Shown: piece after piece, positions 34,518-43,318 of the stretch
How positions within the stretch are numbered: position 1 is the stretch's first letter
Layout of the letters: every line of letters begins with the position of its first letter
Source: Porphyromonas sp.
GTDB lineage: Bacteria; Bacteroidota; Bacteroidia; Bacteroidales; Porphyromonadaceae
Assembly (NCBI GenBank): GCA_022772085.1
Contig: JALFBN010000006.1
Coordinates: 54,218 to 118,217 of the forward strand
Direction of reading: 5' to 3'
Length of the DNA: 64,000 bases
The notes under the pieces: model-generated
The model's database searches: none
What the model saw: the letters and a program-made list of their open reading frames with translations, nothing else
Told to the model about the DNA's origin: nothing
Made by a program: the position numbers and the translations under genes

Positions 34518-35972
34518 ATGGCAAAAGACATTCTTACCCTAAAGCCCGAAGCGGTCTGGAGATATTTCTACGACCTTACCCAGATACCTCGCCCAACTGG
34601 TCAGATGGAAGAGGTGACGCGCTATGTGTTTGAAGCAGGCAAGAAGCTTGGTCTAGAGACATCCCAAGACGAAGTGGGTAATGTGCTGATTCGCAAACCG
34701 GCTACCCCGGGGATGGAAAACAAACCCATCGTGACCCTACAGGGGCACGTTGATATGGTGCCTCAAAAGAATAGTGATGTACAACACGACTTTGCAAAAG
34801 ACCCCATTGATGCTTACATTGATGGCGAATGGGTAAAAGCACGTGGTACAACTCTCGGAGCCGATAATGGTATGGGTGTAGCCCTTGCACTCGCCATCCT
34901 CGAAGATAACTCCCTAAAGCACGGACCTCTGGAAGCCCTCTTTACCATAAACGAAGAAGTGGGTATGGATGGTGCCAATGGACTCAAATCCGGATTCAGC
35001 AAGGGGGATATCCTTCTTAACATAGACTCAGAGGTGGAAGGAAAGCTTTACATCGGCTGTGCCGGTGGAGTGGACGTAAATGTATCTTTGGAGTACAAAA
35101 ATCAAGAGACAACCAGCAACGAAGATCAAGCCGTACGTGTATCTCTCACAGGACTCAAGGGAGGACACTCTGGCGTTGACATCCACATTGGACGTGCCAA
35201 TGCTAACAAACTAATAGCTCGTTTCCTAAAGGCCGCCGTAGAGGAGTTCGGTGTACGTGTCGCTTCTATCGAAGGCGGATCTATGCGCAATGCAATCCCT
35301 CGTGAAGCCTTTGTCGTGCTTACAATCGCTCCTGAGGATGCCGAAGAATTTTGCAAGTATGTTGCCGAGTTTGAAGCCCTCTTTGCCAAAGAATTTGCAG
35401 GTATTGAAGATAAAATCTCCCTCAAGGTAGAGAAGTGTGAGATGCCCCAGTACCTCCTCCCTGAAGACATTCAAGACAATCTGATCAACGCCCTCGAGGC
35501 TTGTCAAAATGGTCCTATCTCGATGCTTCAGAGCTTCCCCGATACGGTGGAGTCTTCAACAAATCTCTCCATTGTGCGTGCAGGGAATGGTATGATCGAA
35601 GTGCAATTCTTGGTTCGTAGTTCATCGGATAGTCGTAAGATGTGGGTCGCTTCGAGTATCGAAAGTACGTTCCTTCTTATGGGGGCAAAGGTTGAGTTTG
35701 ACGCTCCTTACACGGGGTGGCAACCCAATGCTCAGTCGCATATTATGGAGGTGATGGGCAAAGCCTTTGAGGCTATATACAATGAAAAGCCTGATGTCAA
35801 GGTAATGCATGCAGGATTGGAGTGCGGTATCATACAGGGTGTTATGCCCGAGATGGATATGATCTCCTTCGGACCCGAGATCCGTCACCCCCACTCTCCC
35901 GACGAAAAAGTACATATTGCATCGGTAGCTCGTACCTATGATGTAATCGTTAAAACCCTTGAACTCGTATAA
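34518..35972 (+). CDS. pepD: Aminoacyl-histidine dipeptidase (M20 family)
   Basis: PepD cleaves dipeptides such as Xaa-His and other short peptides with two metal ions, feeding amino acid catabolism in an asaccharolytic lifestyle. The 484-residue protein carries the M20 metal-ligand motifs GHVDMVPQ (histidine and the downstream aspartate), GADNGMG (bridging aspartate) and NEEVGMDGA (catalytic glutamate pair). Later ligands fall in NIDSEVEG and near the C-terminal GPEIRHPHSPDE. Length and motif order fit the bacterial PepD subfamily. It lies in a rightward group with fabD and trxB. Confidence 0.93.
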   Translation: MAKDILTLKPEAVWRYFYDLTQIPRPTGQMEEVTRYVFEAGKKLGLETSQDEVGNVLIRKPATPGMENKPIVTLQGHVDMVPQKNSDVQHDFAKDPIDAYIDGEWVKARGTTLGADNGMGVALALAILEDNSLKHGPLEALFTINEEVGMDGANGLKSGFSKGDILLNIDSEVEGKLYIGCAGGVDVNVSLEYKNQETTSNEDQAVRVSLTGLKGGHSGVDIHIGRANANKLIARFLKAAVEEFGVRVASIEGGSMRNAIPREAFVVLTIAPEDAEEFCKYVAEFEALFAKEFAGIEDKISLKVEKCEMPQYLLPEDIQDNLINALEACQNGPISMLQSFPDTVESSTNLSIVRAGNGMIEVQFLVRSSSDSRKMWVASSIESTFLLMGAKVEFDAPYTGWQPNAQSHIMEVMGKAFEAIYNEKPDVKVMHAGLECGIIQGVMPEMDMISFGPEIRHPHSPDEKVHIASVARTYDVIVKTLELV

Positions 35973-35991
35973 TCCCCACGTGTAAAAGACA

Positions 35992-36879
35992 ATGAAAACA
36001 GCATTTGTATTCCCTGGGCAGGGTGCTCAATTTGTAGGTATGGGTTTACCCCTTTATGAGGGTAACGCCGAAGCCAAACAACTTTTTGAAGAGGCCAATA
36101 AAATCTTAGGCTTTGATATTACGGAAATCATGTTCCGAGGTACGGACGAGGAGCTTAAGCAAACTAAAGTGACACAGCCTGCCGTCTTCCTCCATTCCGT
36201 GCTGATGGCTCGTGCTTTAGGTGCGGACTTCCAACCTGATATGGTAGCAGGTCACTCGTTGGGTGAGTTTTCTGCTTTAGTTGCCGCTGGAGCGCTCTCC
36301 TTTGAGGATGGGCTAATTCTCGTATCGAAACGGGCAATGGCAATGCAGAAAGCGTGTGAAAAGACCCCCTCTACCATGGCAGCAATCTTAGGACTTCCTG
36401 ATGATAAAGTGGTAGAAATCTGCCAAAGTATTACCAACGAAGTAGTGGTCGCAGCCAACTTTAACTGCCCGGGACAAATTGTTATATCCGGCTCCAAACC
36501 CGGTATCGAAAAAGCCTGTGAATTGCTTAAAGAGGCAGGAGCAAAACGTGCACTTCCCCTTAAAGTCGGGGGAGCATTCCACTCTCCGCTGATGGAACCT
36601 GCCCGTGAAGAACTTGCACAGGCGATCGAGGCAACCTCTTTTGCCAATCCCCAAGCTCCCGTATACCAAAATGTGGTAGCTAAGGCAGTGTATGAAGCAG
36701 ACGAAATCAAGAGCAACCTTGTAAAGCAACTCACCTCACCTGTTCGCTGGACAGCTTCTGTACAACAGATGGTTGCTGATGGGGCAGAACGCTTTGTCGA
36801 ACTTGGTCCGGGTAACGTACTCCAGGGGCTTGTAAAAAAGATTGCCCCCAGCGTTATCACCGAAGGTCGTGATCAATAA
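35992..36879 (+). CDS. fabD: Malonyl-CoA:ACP transacylase FabD
   Basis: FabD moves malonyl from CoA to acyl carrier protein to start each round of fatty acid synthesis. The 295-residue protein has the nucleophile in GHSLGE (Ser89), the oxyanion region FPGQGAQ at the N-terminus and catalytic His197 in AFHSPLM. The length matches the family. It starts 19 bases after pepD and ends 14 bases before trxB, so these genes share a transcript. Identification is secure. Confidence 0.96.
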   Translation: MKTAFVFPGQGAQFVGMGLPLYEGNAEAKQLFEEANKILGFDITEIMFRGTDEELKQTKVTQPAVFLHSVLMARALGADFQPDMVAGHSLGEFSALVAAGALSFEDGLILVSKRAMAMQKACEKTPSTMAAILGLPDDKVVEICQSITNEVVVAANFNCPGQIVISGSKPGIEKACELLKEAGAKRALPLKVGGAFHSPLMEPAREELAQAIEATSFANPQAPVYQNVVAKAVYEADEIKSNLVKQLTSPVRWTASVQQMVADGAERFVELGPGNVLQGLVKKIAPSVITEGRDQ

Positions 36880-36893
36880 ATACTGAAACCGAG

Positions 36894-37838
36894 ATGAACA
36901 ACGAACACATTCGCTGCCTTATATTGGGCTCCGGTCCTGCCGGATATACAGCTGCGATCTATGCCTCTCGTGCCAACCTCAATCCCGTGCTCTATGCAGG
37001 GCTACAGCCCGGAGGGCAACTCACTACCACGACAGAGGTAGAGAATTTCCCAGGCTATCCCGAAGGGATTACAGGGCCCGAGATGATGGAGCAGATCAAG
37101 CAACAAGCCCTCCGTTTCGGAACAGATGTGCGCACGGGACTAGCCACAGCGGTGGATTTTACTCAGAAGCCCTATAAGGTAACAATAGACGGAACAACGA
37201 CACTTACCTGCGATACGCTGATCATTGCCACGGGTGCTACTGCTAAGTACCTCGGGCTACCCGATGAAGAGAAGTATGCTGGCATGGGTGTTTCTGCATG
37301 TGCCACTTGCGATGGATTCTTCTATCGAAATAGATCGGTAGCCGTTGTTGGTGGAGGAGATACTGCTTGTGAAGAGGCTATTTATCTCGCTGGACTTGCC
37401 AAGCAGGTATACCTCATTGTACGCAAATCCTACCTACGAGCTTCTCAAGTAATGCAAGATCGCGTCCTGAACAACCCCAAGATTACTGTACTCTTTGAGC
37501 ACAACACACTGGGTCTGTTTGGAGAAGATGGCGTCGAGGGAGCTCATCTTGTGAAGCGCAAAGGCGAGCAAGATGAAAAGTTGGTGGATATAGCGATTGA
37601 TGGCTTCTTCCTGGCAATTGGACATAAACCCAATACGGACTTCCTTTCGGGGCAAGTAGCACTAGATGAGTCAGGCTATATTGCAACACTCAATGGCTCT
37701 CCACTAACCAGTGTGGCGGGTGTGTTTGCGGCAGGCGATGTGGCAGATCCACGTTACCGCCAGGCTATTACCTCGGCGGGTTCAGGCTGCAAAGCAGCTC
37801 TAGAGGCAGAGAAATATCTTATAGACAACAATTTGTAA
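36894..37838 (+). CDS. trxB: Thioredoxin reductase
   Basis: Flavoprotein that reduces thioredoxin with NADPH, central to thiol balance and oxidative defence. The 314-residue protein has the FAD-binding GSGPAGYTAAIYASRA at the N-terminus, the redox pair CATC (Cys136 and Cys139) in the NADPH domain, the VVGGGDTACEEA nucleotide motif and a C-terminal GVFAAGDVADPRYRQAITSAGSGC FAD motif. All key residues are present. It is followed by a hairpin over the stop codon and a terminator. Confidence 0.95.
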   Translation: MNNEHIRCLILGSGPAGYTAAIYASRANLNPVLYAGLQPGGQLTTTTEVENFPGYPEGITGPEMMEQIKQQALRFGTDVRTGLATAVDFTQKPYKVTIDGTTTLTCDTLIIATGATAKYLGLPDEEKYAGMGVSACATCDGFFYRNRSVAVVGGGDTACEEAIYLAGLAKQVYLIVRKSYLRASQVMQDRVLNNPKITVLFEHNTLGLFGEDGVEGAHLVKRKGEQDEKLVDIAIDGFFLAIGHKPNTDFLSGQVALDESGYIATLNGSPLTSVAGVFAAGDVADPRYRQAITSAGSGCKAALEAEKYLIDNNL

Positions 37839-37849
37839 TTGTACAAATG

Positions 37850-37890
37850 AAGAGGGGAGAGACTCTGCACAAGAGGACTTTTCCCTCTTT
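37850..37890 (+). terminator. Terminator after trxB
   Basis: Arms AAGAGGG (from 37850) and CCCTCTT (37883-37889) with a following T. A smaller perfect hairpin ATTTGTA/TACAAAT (37831-37837 and 37842-37848) covers the trxB stop codon just before it. Confidence 0.6.
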
Positions 37891-37916
37891 ACTATTAGCG
37901 TGTATTTAGAGCCATT

Positions 37917-38990
37917 ATGAGATCACACAATAGGCTTATAGGGATTCTGTTGGGGCTGGGACTACTCGTAACACTTCCCCTTAGGGTAAAGGCGCAATCC
38001 ATCGAAGAGCTACGTCTCATGGCTCAATCAGGGCAGCGAACCGAAGCGGAAGCCCTGATACAACAACTTATTGCTCAAAGCAAACATCCTCAAGATCTGC
38101 ACGAGGAGTATGGGACGTGGCTTATGGAGTGGGGCGATTATGCCCAAGCCATAGAACATTACAAAGCTTCAATAACTAAAAAGCACACCAAATCCCTGCC
38201 CAAGTTAGCCCAAGCCTATCATGCTAATGCCCAATTTGATAAGGTATTAGAGGTGATAAGTCGTATGGGATCAAAGTCTGTAACAGAAGATTTGAACCTC
38301 CTCAAAGAATATGCCCTCCGAGCCCAAACCATGCTTGACCGAAGCGAATGGGTTGAGGTAATCGATAGCATCCGTATTGATATAGATGCCTTGCCCGTGC
38401 TCCCCTCTCGGTACTTTTCGCAAGATTGGGGTAAGTTGCATCGAGCCTCAGAGAAGAGTGATGAGATTGAAAAACTTCGCACAACCGGACTGATCTATGA
38501 GACGGCTCTTGGGCTGGAATGGTTCTATGAACGCATTGGAGCTATGGGGGATAGTGACCTCTTTTATGCTCTTTCCCTACAAGGAAGACTCTCGGATGAG
38601 CAGGCTCTTAATACACTAAATACGCCTGAAAATGAGCGTTATCCCATCCTACGTCAAGATGGTATTACTCTAATTTTCGCACGCGAAAGTCATGATGGTA
38701 TTGGAGGATATGATCTCTATCTTTCTCGGCGAGATCCTGAAACCAATACGTATCAAACACCGACTTTACTCGGAATGCCTTTTAACTCTCCCGCAGATGA
38801 TCTTTATCTGATCTATGATGATCTGCGAGGCGTAGGGCTACTCGCCTCTACGCGTTACTGTCCCAAAGGTAAGGTAAACCTCTACACTTTCCGTATCAAT
38901 GAGAATCACCCCGCCATTCCCTTTAATACACTAGATGAAAAACGACCCATTGCCACCCTTTACCCCTGGAGAGCAACCCAAGAAAAATAG
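37917..38990 (+). CDS. Exported TPR protein with PD40-like propeller repeat
   Basis: A 357-residue protein with a signal peptide (cleavage near VKAQS). The N-terminal two thirds are helical, with TPR-like units (AEALIQQLIAQSKHPQDLHEEYGTWLMEWGDYAQAIEHYKASI). Near residue 240 it changes to beta-propeller-like sequence: YPILRQDGITLIFARE, GGYDLYLSRRDPETNTYQTPTLLGMPFNSPADDLY. The GGYDLY and SPADD pattern is typical of PD40/WD40-like repeats seen in T9SS proteins of the PorE type and OmpA-linked proteins. Here only one or two repeats occur and no OmpA domain follows. The gene stands alone between terminators. A role in envelope assembly is possible but unproven. Confidence 0.68.
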   Translation: MRSHNRLIGILLGLGLLVTLPLRVKAQSIEELRLMAQSGQRTEAEALIQQLIAQSKHPQDLHEEYGTWLMEWGDYAQAIEHYKASITKKHTKSLPKLAQAYHANAQFDKVLEVISRMGSKSVTEDLNLLKEYALRAQTMLDRSEWVEVIDSIRIDIDALPVLPSRYFSQDWGKLHRASEKSDEIEKLRTTGLIYETALGLEWFYERIGAMGDSDLFYALSLQGRLSDEQALNTLNTPENERYPILRQDGITLIFARESHDGIGGYDLYLSRRDPETNTYQTPTLLGMPFNSPADDLYLIYDDLRGVGLLASTRYCPKGKVNLYTFRINENHPAIPFNTLDEKRPIATLYPWRATQEK

Positions 38991-39055
38991 AGGGATAAGT
39001 TCTGTAACTGAGGTCGTAGAGATAAATATCTTAACTGTTTAAATTCAAATCCGTT

Positions 39056-39937
39056 ATGGAAAAACGTATCATTCCCTCCTCCGAACTAATCGTCAATGAG
39101 GATGGTTCTATATTTCACCTCCACCTCAAACCCGAGCAATTAGCCGATAAAATTATCCTTTGCGGAGACCCAGATCGGGTACGTATGATTGCTCAACACT
39201 TCGACACACAGGAGTGCGATGTACAGAATCGAGAGTTCCGAACGATCACAGGATCGTACAAAGGCAAGCGTATAACCGTACAAAGTCATGGTATCGGGGG
39301 CGATAATATCGAAATCGTTGCCAGTGAATTGGATGCATTGGCCAACTTCGATTTGGAGAAGCGTTGTGTTCGGGACGACTTCCGTCAGCTCACGATGGTA
39401 CGGATTGGTACCTCGGGAGGACTTCAACCCGAAAGTCCCATAGGCTCTTATGTGGCTAGTGAAAAAGCAATTGGTTTTGACGGCGTTATCTACTTCTATG
39501 CTGATACAGAAAAGATCCGAGACCTCGAATATGAAAAGGCCCTAACCCAAAATCTCAATTGGTCGATCTCTGGACTCAAGCCTTATGTTGTATCTGCCGA
39601 TGCAGAGCTCCTCGATCGTATTGTGGGCACTGATGGGCGTATTATCAAAGGGAGTACAATTGCCTGCAATGGATTTTATGCTCCGCAGGGGCGAAAGTTA
39701 CGACTCCCTCTAATGGATGAAGATCTGAATAAGAAGATAGAAGACTTCCGCTATAAGGACTACAAGATCACGAATTTCGAGATGGAGAGTTCAGCTCTAA
39801 GTGGTATGGCTTCACTCCTTGGACATAAGGCTTTGACCGTTTGTTGCATCATTGCAGGGCGGCAAAACCTAAACATGAACACGAACTATAAGGGAAGTAT
39901 TGAGGACCTGATCCAACTGGTGCTCGACCGCATTTAA
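39056..39937 (+). CDS. udp: Nucleoside (uridine-type) phosphorylase
   Basis: Enzyme that splits nucleosides with phosphate to give free base and ribose-1-phosphate. The 293-residue protein shows the PNP/UDP family motifs: LCGDPDRVRMIA for phosphate, QSHGIGGDNIEIV, RIGTSGGLQ and the late FEMESSALSGMASLLGH (the MES signature for ribose binding). The Bacteroidetes forms are longer than E. coli Udp. It is probably a uridine phosphorylase, but purine specificity cannot be fully excluded by eye. A perfect terminator hairpin follows. Confidence 0.85.
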   Translation: MEKRIIPSSELIVNEDGSIFHLHLKPEQLADKIILCGDPDRVRMIAQHFDTQECDVQNREFRTITGSYKGKRITVQSHGIGGDNIEIVASELDALANFDLEKRCVRDDFRQLTMVRIGTSGGLQPESPIGSYVASEKAIGFDGVIYFYADTEKIRDLEYEKALTQNLNWSISGLKPYVVSADAELLDRIVGTDGRIIKGSTIACNGFYAPQGRKLRLPLMDEDLNKKIEDFRYKDYKITNFEMESSALSGMASLLGHKALTVCCIIAGRQNLNMNTNYKGSIEDLIQLVLDRI

Positions 39938-39962
39938 CTAACGACGTACACACATTGCCATT

Positions 39963-40007
39963 AGAAAAGACTATTCTTCTTTCAAACAAAGGGGAATAGT
40001 CTTTTCT
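39963..40007. terminator. Perfect 14-base hairpin between udp and the tmRNA
   Basis: AGAAAAGACTATTC (39963-39976) and GAATAGTCTTTTCT (39994-40007) pair perfectly with a 17-base loop, with A-rich and T-rich flanks. It can stop udp transcription from the left and tmRNA transcription from the right. Confidence 0.85.
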
Positions 40008-40196
40008 TTCTAGAAGAAAGTGTTTGATGCTTCCTGTTTTGACCCTTGAGCCTAATCTTTCCTGTTAAGGAAAGTTGTATGGATCGGACTGTCTGTGTCT
40101 CTCCCTCTCTAGCGGATGGCCGTGGAGCCAAAAAAAGTTCCCCAATTCGTTGAACGGAGGTACCTGTGTATGTCAGTCTATAAGACGACATACCTA

Positions 40197-40606
40197 TGGT
40201 GGAGCTGGAGGGGATTGAACCCTCGTCCAAACGCGGAATGAATATGCTTTCTACATGTTTATCTCTGAATTGAATTGTCGGGGAATGTCCTGCGGACAGA
40301 GCAGCCAAAGACCTTCCCTTAGCCTATGAATTATTGGGATATTACCTCATAGACAAGGTAAACCCAAGCCCCGATATTAGTGCATCACCTAGCTCGATTA
40401 ACTTCGGAGCAAGAGTTCCGGGTGACGTCTCGTCCGAGCCTATAGGCTCAAGGATGAAGCTAACTTACTATACTTCGGTTAGGCAGCGAGAGCGTAATTA
40501 TTTTCGCCAACTAAAAATTTTGAAGTCTGAGATTAAAGTGAGGGAGCTACAACTCACTACATGCTTACCTACCCCTTCGTCACGCTGTCAAAGCCATGTC
40601 AGCCCC
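40197..40606 (-). ncRNA. ssrA: Transfer-messenger RNA (tmRNA), tag GENNYALAA
   Basis: Rescues stalled ribosomes by acting first as tRNA and then as mRNA. The 5' end (GGGGCTGACATGGCTTTGACAGC, minus strand from 40606) and 3' end (GGACGAGGGTTCAATCCCCTCCAGCTCCACCA) form the tRNA-like domain with the GGGGCT/AGCTCC acceptor. The tag frame runs 40508-40479 and reads Gly-Glu-Asn-Asn-Tyr-Ala-Leu-Ala-Ala-stop, a typical ending for ssrA tags and, as I recall, the one of Porphyromonas gingivalis. The length is about 410 nt. The terminal CCA appears encoded, unlike in the three tRNA genes here. It lies 170 bases downstream of a tRNA and may be co-transcribed with it. Confidence 0.95.
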
Positions 40607-40775
40607 GGATGTTGCGTATATACGTTTCGTGTGTGGGGATAAAGGAGAATTTCGCTATGTCCCATAACCCCCTTCGGATAGAATAAATCCCTACCAAACC
40701 AAAGCTTCGTGGCTATCGCTATACCCTCTACAAAGCTCCTTTTGATCGGGGATTGTTTGTTCTTATCAATAAAAG
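40607..40775 (-). other. Spacer between tRNA and tmRNA
   Basis: 169 bases with no gene and no clear -7 box on the minus strand. It probably belongs to a joint tRNA-tmRNA transcript that is processed. Confidence 0.35.
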
Positions 40776-40849
40776 TGGTCCCACTTGGGCTTGAACCAAG
40801 GACTCCCTGATTATGAGTCAGGTGCTCTAACCAACTGAGCTATAGGACC
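40776..40849 (-). tRNA. tRNA with CAT anticodon, probably tRNA-Ile2 (or elongator tRNA-Met)
   Basis: A 74-nt cloverleaf on the minus strand: acceptor GGTCCTA/TGGGACC, D stem GCTC/GAGC, anticodon stem CCTGA/TCAGG with loop CTCATAA (anticodon CAT), T loop TTCAAGC and discriminator A. No CCA is encoded. The GACTCATAATC core and TTCAAGC T loop resemble the lysidine-modified isoleucine tRNA (ileX), while the CAT tRNA at 9800 resembles elongator Met. The assignment depends on TilS recognition and is uncertain. Confidence 0.8.
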
Positions 40850-40905
40850 AGTGTAATCCCGAATGTCCAGAGGTTGAGCCTCCAGCCCTTCGCTTTTACG
40901 CGTTG

Positions 40906-40935
40906 CAAAGGTACAATAAAATCTGAAATCTGCAA
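40906..40935 (-). promoter_or_regulatory. Bacteroidetes promoter for the CAT tRNA (and tmRNA)
   Basis: On the minus strand TTG (40935-40933), a 19-base spacer and TACCTTTG (40913-40906). It reads toward the tRNA and, beyond it, the tmRNA. Confidence 0.75.
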
Positions 40936-40970
40936 TAATGGGGTGAGACTCCCCCTTAGGAGAGAGGACT

Positions 40971-41030
40971 AAAAAAGAGAGATCCCAAGCTCCATTCCCT
41001 TCGATTGATTGGGGATGAAGTTGGGATCTC
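40971..41030 (-). terminator. Terminator after the outer-membrane barrel gene
   Basis: Arms GAGATCCCAA (40979-40988) and TTGGGATCTC (41021-41030) pair perfectly and enclose further pairing (CCATTCCC/GGGGATG). The run of A at 40971-40976 supplies a U-run to leftward transcripts. Confidence 0.8.
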
Positions 41031-41073
41031 CTCCTTATATTAGAGGCTCGTATAGACCTCTCTCTTATTGGAC

Positions 41074-41655
41074 TTAGAAGCGGAAAGTCAAACCGACATT
41101 GAAGATCGAAATACCATAACCAAGCTCTGCGTTAACGGCCATAGTCGGTGTAAAGTAATAGCGAGCCCCGATCATAGAAGCCCAACCGAAGGTCGTTGCT
41201 GTTGCTACATTATCAACATAAAGCTTGTTTATGGTTTCATTTTTAAACGAAGCCTTTGACATAATGCATCCCAAAAAAATACCTGCATAGGTATCAAGCT
41301 TGTCTACAAATTGATAGTGGAACGAGCCACGAGCACCAAAAAAGCCATAATTTTGGTATGCAGAGGCATAGCCCTGAATAGCATACTTGTTAGCGGCATA
41401 ACCGACAGCAGCCCCCACACCGATACTGGCGTTGCCATTGATTAAACCATCAACAACACCGTATTCGTAAGTCAACTGGATGGGAGGAACGAGCATCTTT
41501 TGTCCAGAACCGGCAAGAGTAGTACCACCAAATCCAACAAGTACACTTGCCGTGCTGGTACCCTTGTGAAATACTTCTTGTGCTTGAGCATTCAACGAGG
41601 TCAATGCACCGGCTACCATTACGGTAGCGCCTAAAAGAATTGATTTGAGCTTCAT
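41074..41655 (-). CDS. Small outer-membrane beta-barrel protein
   Basis: A 193-residue protein with a signal peptide (VAGALTSLNAQAQE) followed by alternating beta strands: STASVLVGFGG, QLTYEYGVV, SIGVGAAVGY, GARGSFHYQFVDKLDTYAGIFLG, FGWASMIGARYYFTPTMAVNAELGYGISIFNVGLTFRF. The final strand ends in F, the usual signal for barrel assembly. About eight strands are expected, as in OmpW/OmpX-like porin-like domains. A -7 box lies 28 bases upstream. The function is unknown; such proteins are common in Porphyromonas. Confidence 0.8.
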   Translation of the reverse strand: MKLKSILLGATVMVAGALTSLNAQAQEVFHKGTSTASVLVGFGGTTLAGSGQKMLVPPIQLTYEYGVVDGLINGNASIGVGAAVGYAANKYAIQGYASAYQNYGFFGARGSFHYQFVDKLDTYAGIFLGCIMSKASFKNETINKLYVDNVATATTFGWASMIGARYYFTPTMAVNAELGYGISIFNVGLTFRF

Positions 41656-41682
41656 AATTTTATCTCTTTATTAAAACTCTGA

Positions 41683-41690
41683 CAAAGGTA
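41683..41690 (-). promoter_or_regulatory. -7 box of the outer-membrane barrel gene
   Basis: TACCTTTG on the minus strand, 28 bases before the ATG. No -33 TTTG at the standard spacing. Confidence 0.6.
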
Positions 41691-41728
41691 GTCATATTTC
41701 CTGTATGGCGACCACTCAAGAGTAGTCT

Positions 41729-43318
41729 TTAGTGGGATAGGCAACGATTGTACCATAACCACCAAGCAAAGGAGAGCCCGTTGATCGTTGTCGTTTTCCA
41801 AGGAATGTTTTGTCGCACGGAGTGGCGTAATTCACCTTCCATTAGTGTACGGAACCCCATTGGATCCTCCCGAGTAAATGGAGAATGAGCTCTGCGAGCT
41901 CGATGGTAGATTACAAAAGGACGGATTAGTTGCTTGACACGGAATGCCGGTTTTTGCCATTGAGCGTAGAGGGAAATATCATCACTGAAGGCGATACCGG
42001 CCTCTTGGAAAAGGGATTGGGTCACCTCTTCGTAGAGTCGCTTGCCGATGCGGTAGTCCTGCGGTAGGCGGTGCATCAGTTGGCATAGCTCTTGATCTAG
42101 GAAGGGCATCCAAACATCCAACCGAAAGTAACGCCATGAGCGTGACGAATTTATATAGTACTTGGGCATCAGTTCGCGGTTACGAAACATTTCGAATAGT
42201 TCTTTACCACTCAAGTGGGTTGGATAGGATGTGAATATTTTCTCGTGCAGATCGGTAAGTTGAGATACCTCTAGGCGGTTGAGTATGCGATTTCCCCGCT
42301 CGTGGAAGCAGAGTAGATAGGCATTCATCGCTCGTCCATGCTCACCATCAAAGAAGCGTTGATGCAGATTGTCTCCCCCAAGAATATCCCCATTATGCCC
42401 CGGTAATACGATGGCTGAGGGGTATTCTCTTGCAAGGGTTTGGGCAGTGGTATATTCGCCAAAGAAATATCCTGATCCCAATCCACTCACGTAGCGCAGG
42501 TAGTCTAGAGTTGCTTCATCTTCGGTATAGCCTTTTGAGTTATACCCTTCGGGGATGGTGGAAAAAAAGCGATGGGGAAAACCCAACTTCTCCGCAATCA
42601 CTTGAGCTCGTTGCACTTCGTGAATGCTCTCAGTACGGCCATAGGTGCAGGTAATTGGAGTTATTCCCGCCGCTTTGAGGGCAAGGGCGATCAAGCGAGA
42701 GTCTCGCCCAGCTGTTAGGGGTAAGATAACGGGGCGATCGGCGATGAGGCGTACCATGCGTTGTACGGCAATGTGCCAAGCCTCGGAGAAAAGAGCCTTG
42801 GCCTCGGTATAGTCAATCCCCTCCAGGGGCTTCTCCTCGTATAAGCAGGAGTCGTATCGGAGTGTCTCGACCTCTCCCGTTTGAGCCTTGAAATAGATCC
42901 CGCATCCGGCAGGTATTCTGTGAATTTTTGGGTGCAGTGTACGGTTTTCGGGTGTAAACCCCCATTGTGAGAAGAAAAGTATTAGATTTTGAGGTGTCTC
43001 GATCGGAGATTCGTCGTCATGAAGTAGGTCAAAACCATTTTCACGAATGCGAATTTTACCCTCTTCCACACGATAGTAGAGCGAACAGGAGGAGCGGTGA
43101 TCGACGATGGCAAAAACATCTTTACCCTGTGGTGCATCTTGATAGGAGCAATAGCTCCAAGAGCCATTGAGTAACGTTGCCATCTGTTTGAGATCAGAAC
43201 TAGAGGAGAGTGGGGCAAAGTAGCGGATCAGTGCCGCTGCATCCAAGAGTTGATCGTCGGGTGCTAAAAAGGCATACCCTACGGCAAAAGCTTTAGTCGC
43301 TGGTTCGTGTGCGTTCAT
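41729..43318 (-). CDS. Asparagine-synthase-like protein without the glutaminase cysteine
   Basis: A 529-residue protein with the two-domain layout of AsnB. The N-terminal domain (residues about 10-170) resembles an Ntn glutamine amidotransferase, but the protein starts MNAHEPATKA, so the catalytic Cys2 is missing. The C-terminal domain has the PP-loop LPLTAGRDSRLIALALKAAG (SGGxDS variant), and later PGHNGDILGGDNL, which are synthase-like. Such relatives are found in surface-polysaccharide clusters, where they may amidate sugars or other substrates using ammonia. It overlaps the upstream Wzx-type flippase gene by 26 bases. In P. gingivalis a similar pair is part of a glycan locus, as I recall. 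Substrate unknown. Confidence 0.78.
   Translation of the reverse strand: MNAHEPATKAFAVGYAFLAPDDQLLDAAALIRYFAPLSSSSDLKQMATLLNGSWSYCSYQDAPQGKDVFAIVDHRSSCSLYYRVEEGKIRIRENGFDLLHDDESPIETPQNLILFFSQWGFTPENRTLHPKIHRIPAGCGIYFKAQTGEVETLRYDSCLYEEKPLEGIDYTEAKALFSEAWHIAVQRMVRLIADRPVILPLTAGRDSRLIALALKAAGITPITCTYGRTESIHEVQRAQVIAEKLGFPHRFFSTIPEGYNSKGYTEDEATLDYLRYVSGLGSGYFFGEYTTAQTLAREYPSAIVLPGHNGDILGGDNLHQRFFDGEHGRAMNAYLLCFHERGNRILNRLEVSQLTDLHEKIFTSYPTHLSGKELFEMFRNRELMPKYYINSSRSWRYFRLDVWMPFLDQELCQLMHRLPQDYRIGKRLYEEVTQSLFQEAGIAFSDDISLYAQWQKPAFRVKQLIRPFVIYHRARRAHSPFTREDPMGFRTLMEGELRHSVRQNIPWKTTTINGLSFAWWLWYNRCLSH

Noticed and set aside
40334..40642. 102-codon open frame over the tmRNA
   Set aside because: It lies on the opposite strand of a clear tmRNA with intact tag frame.
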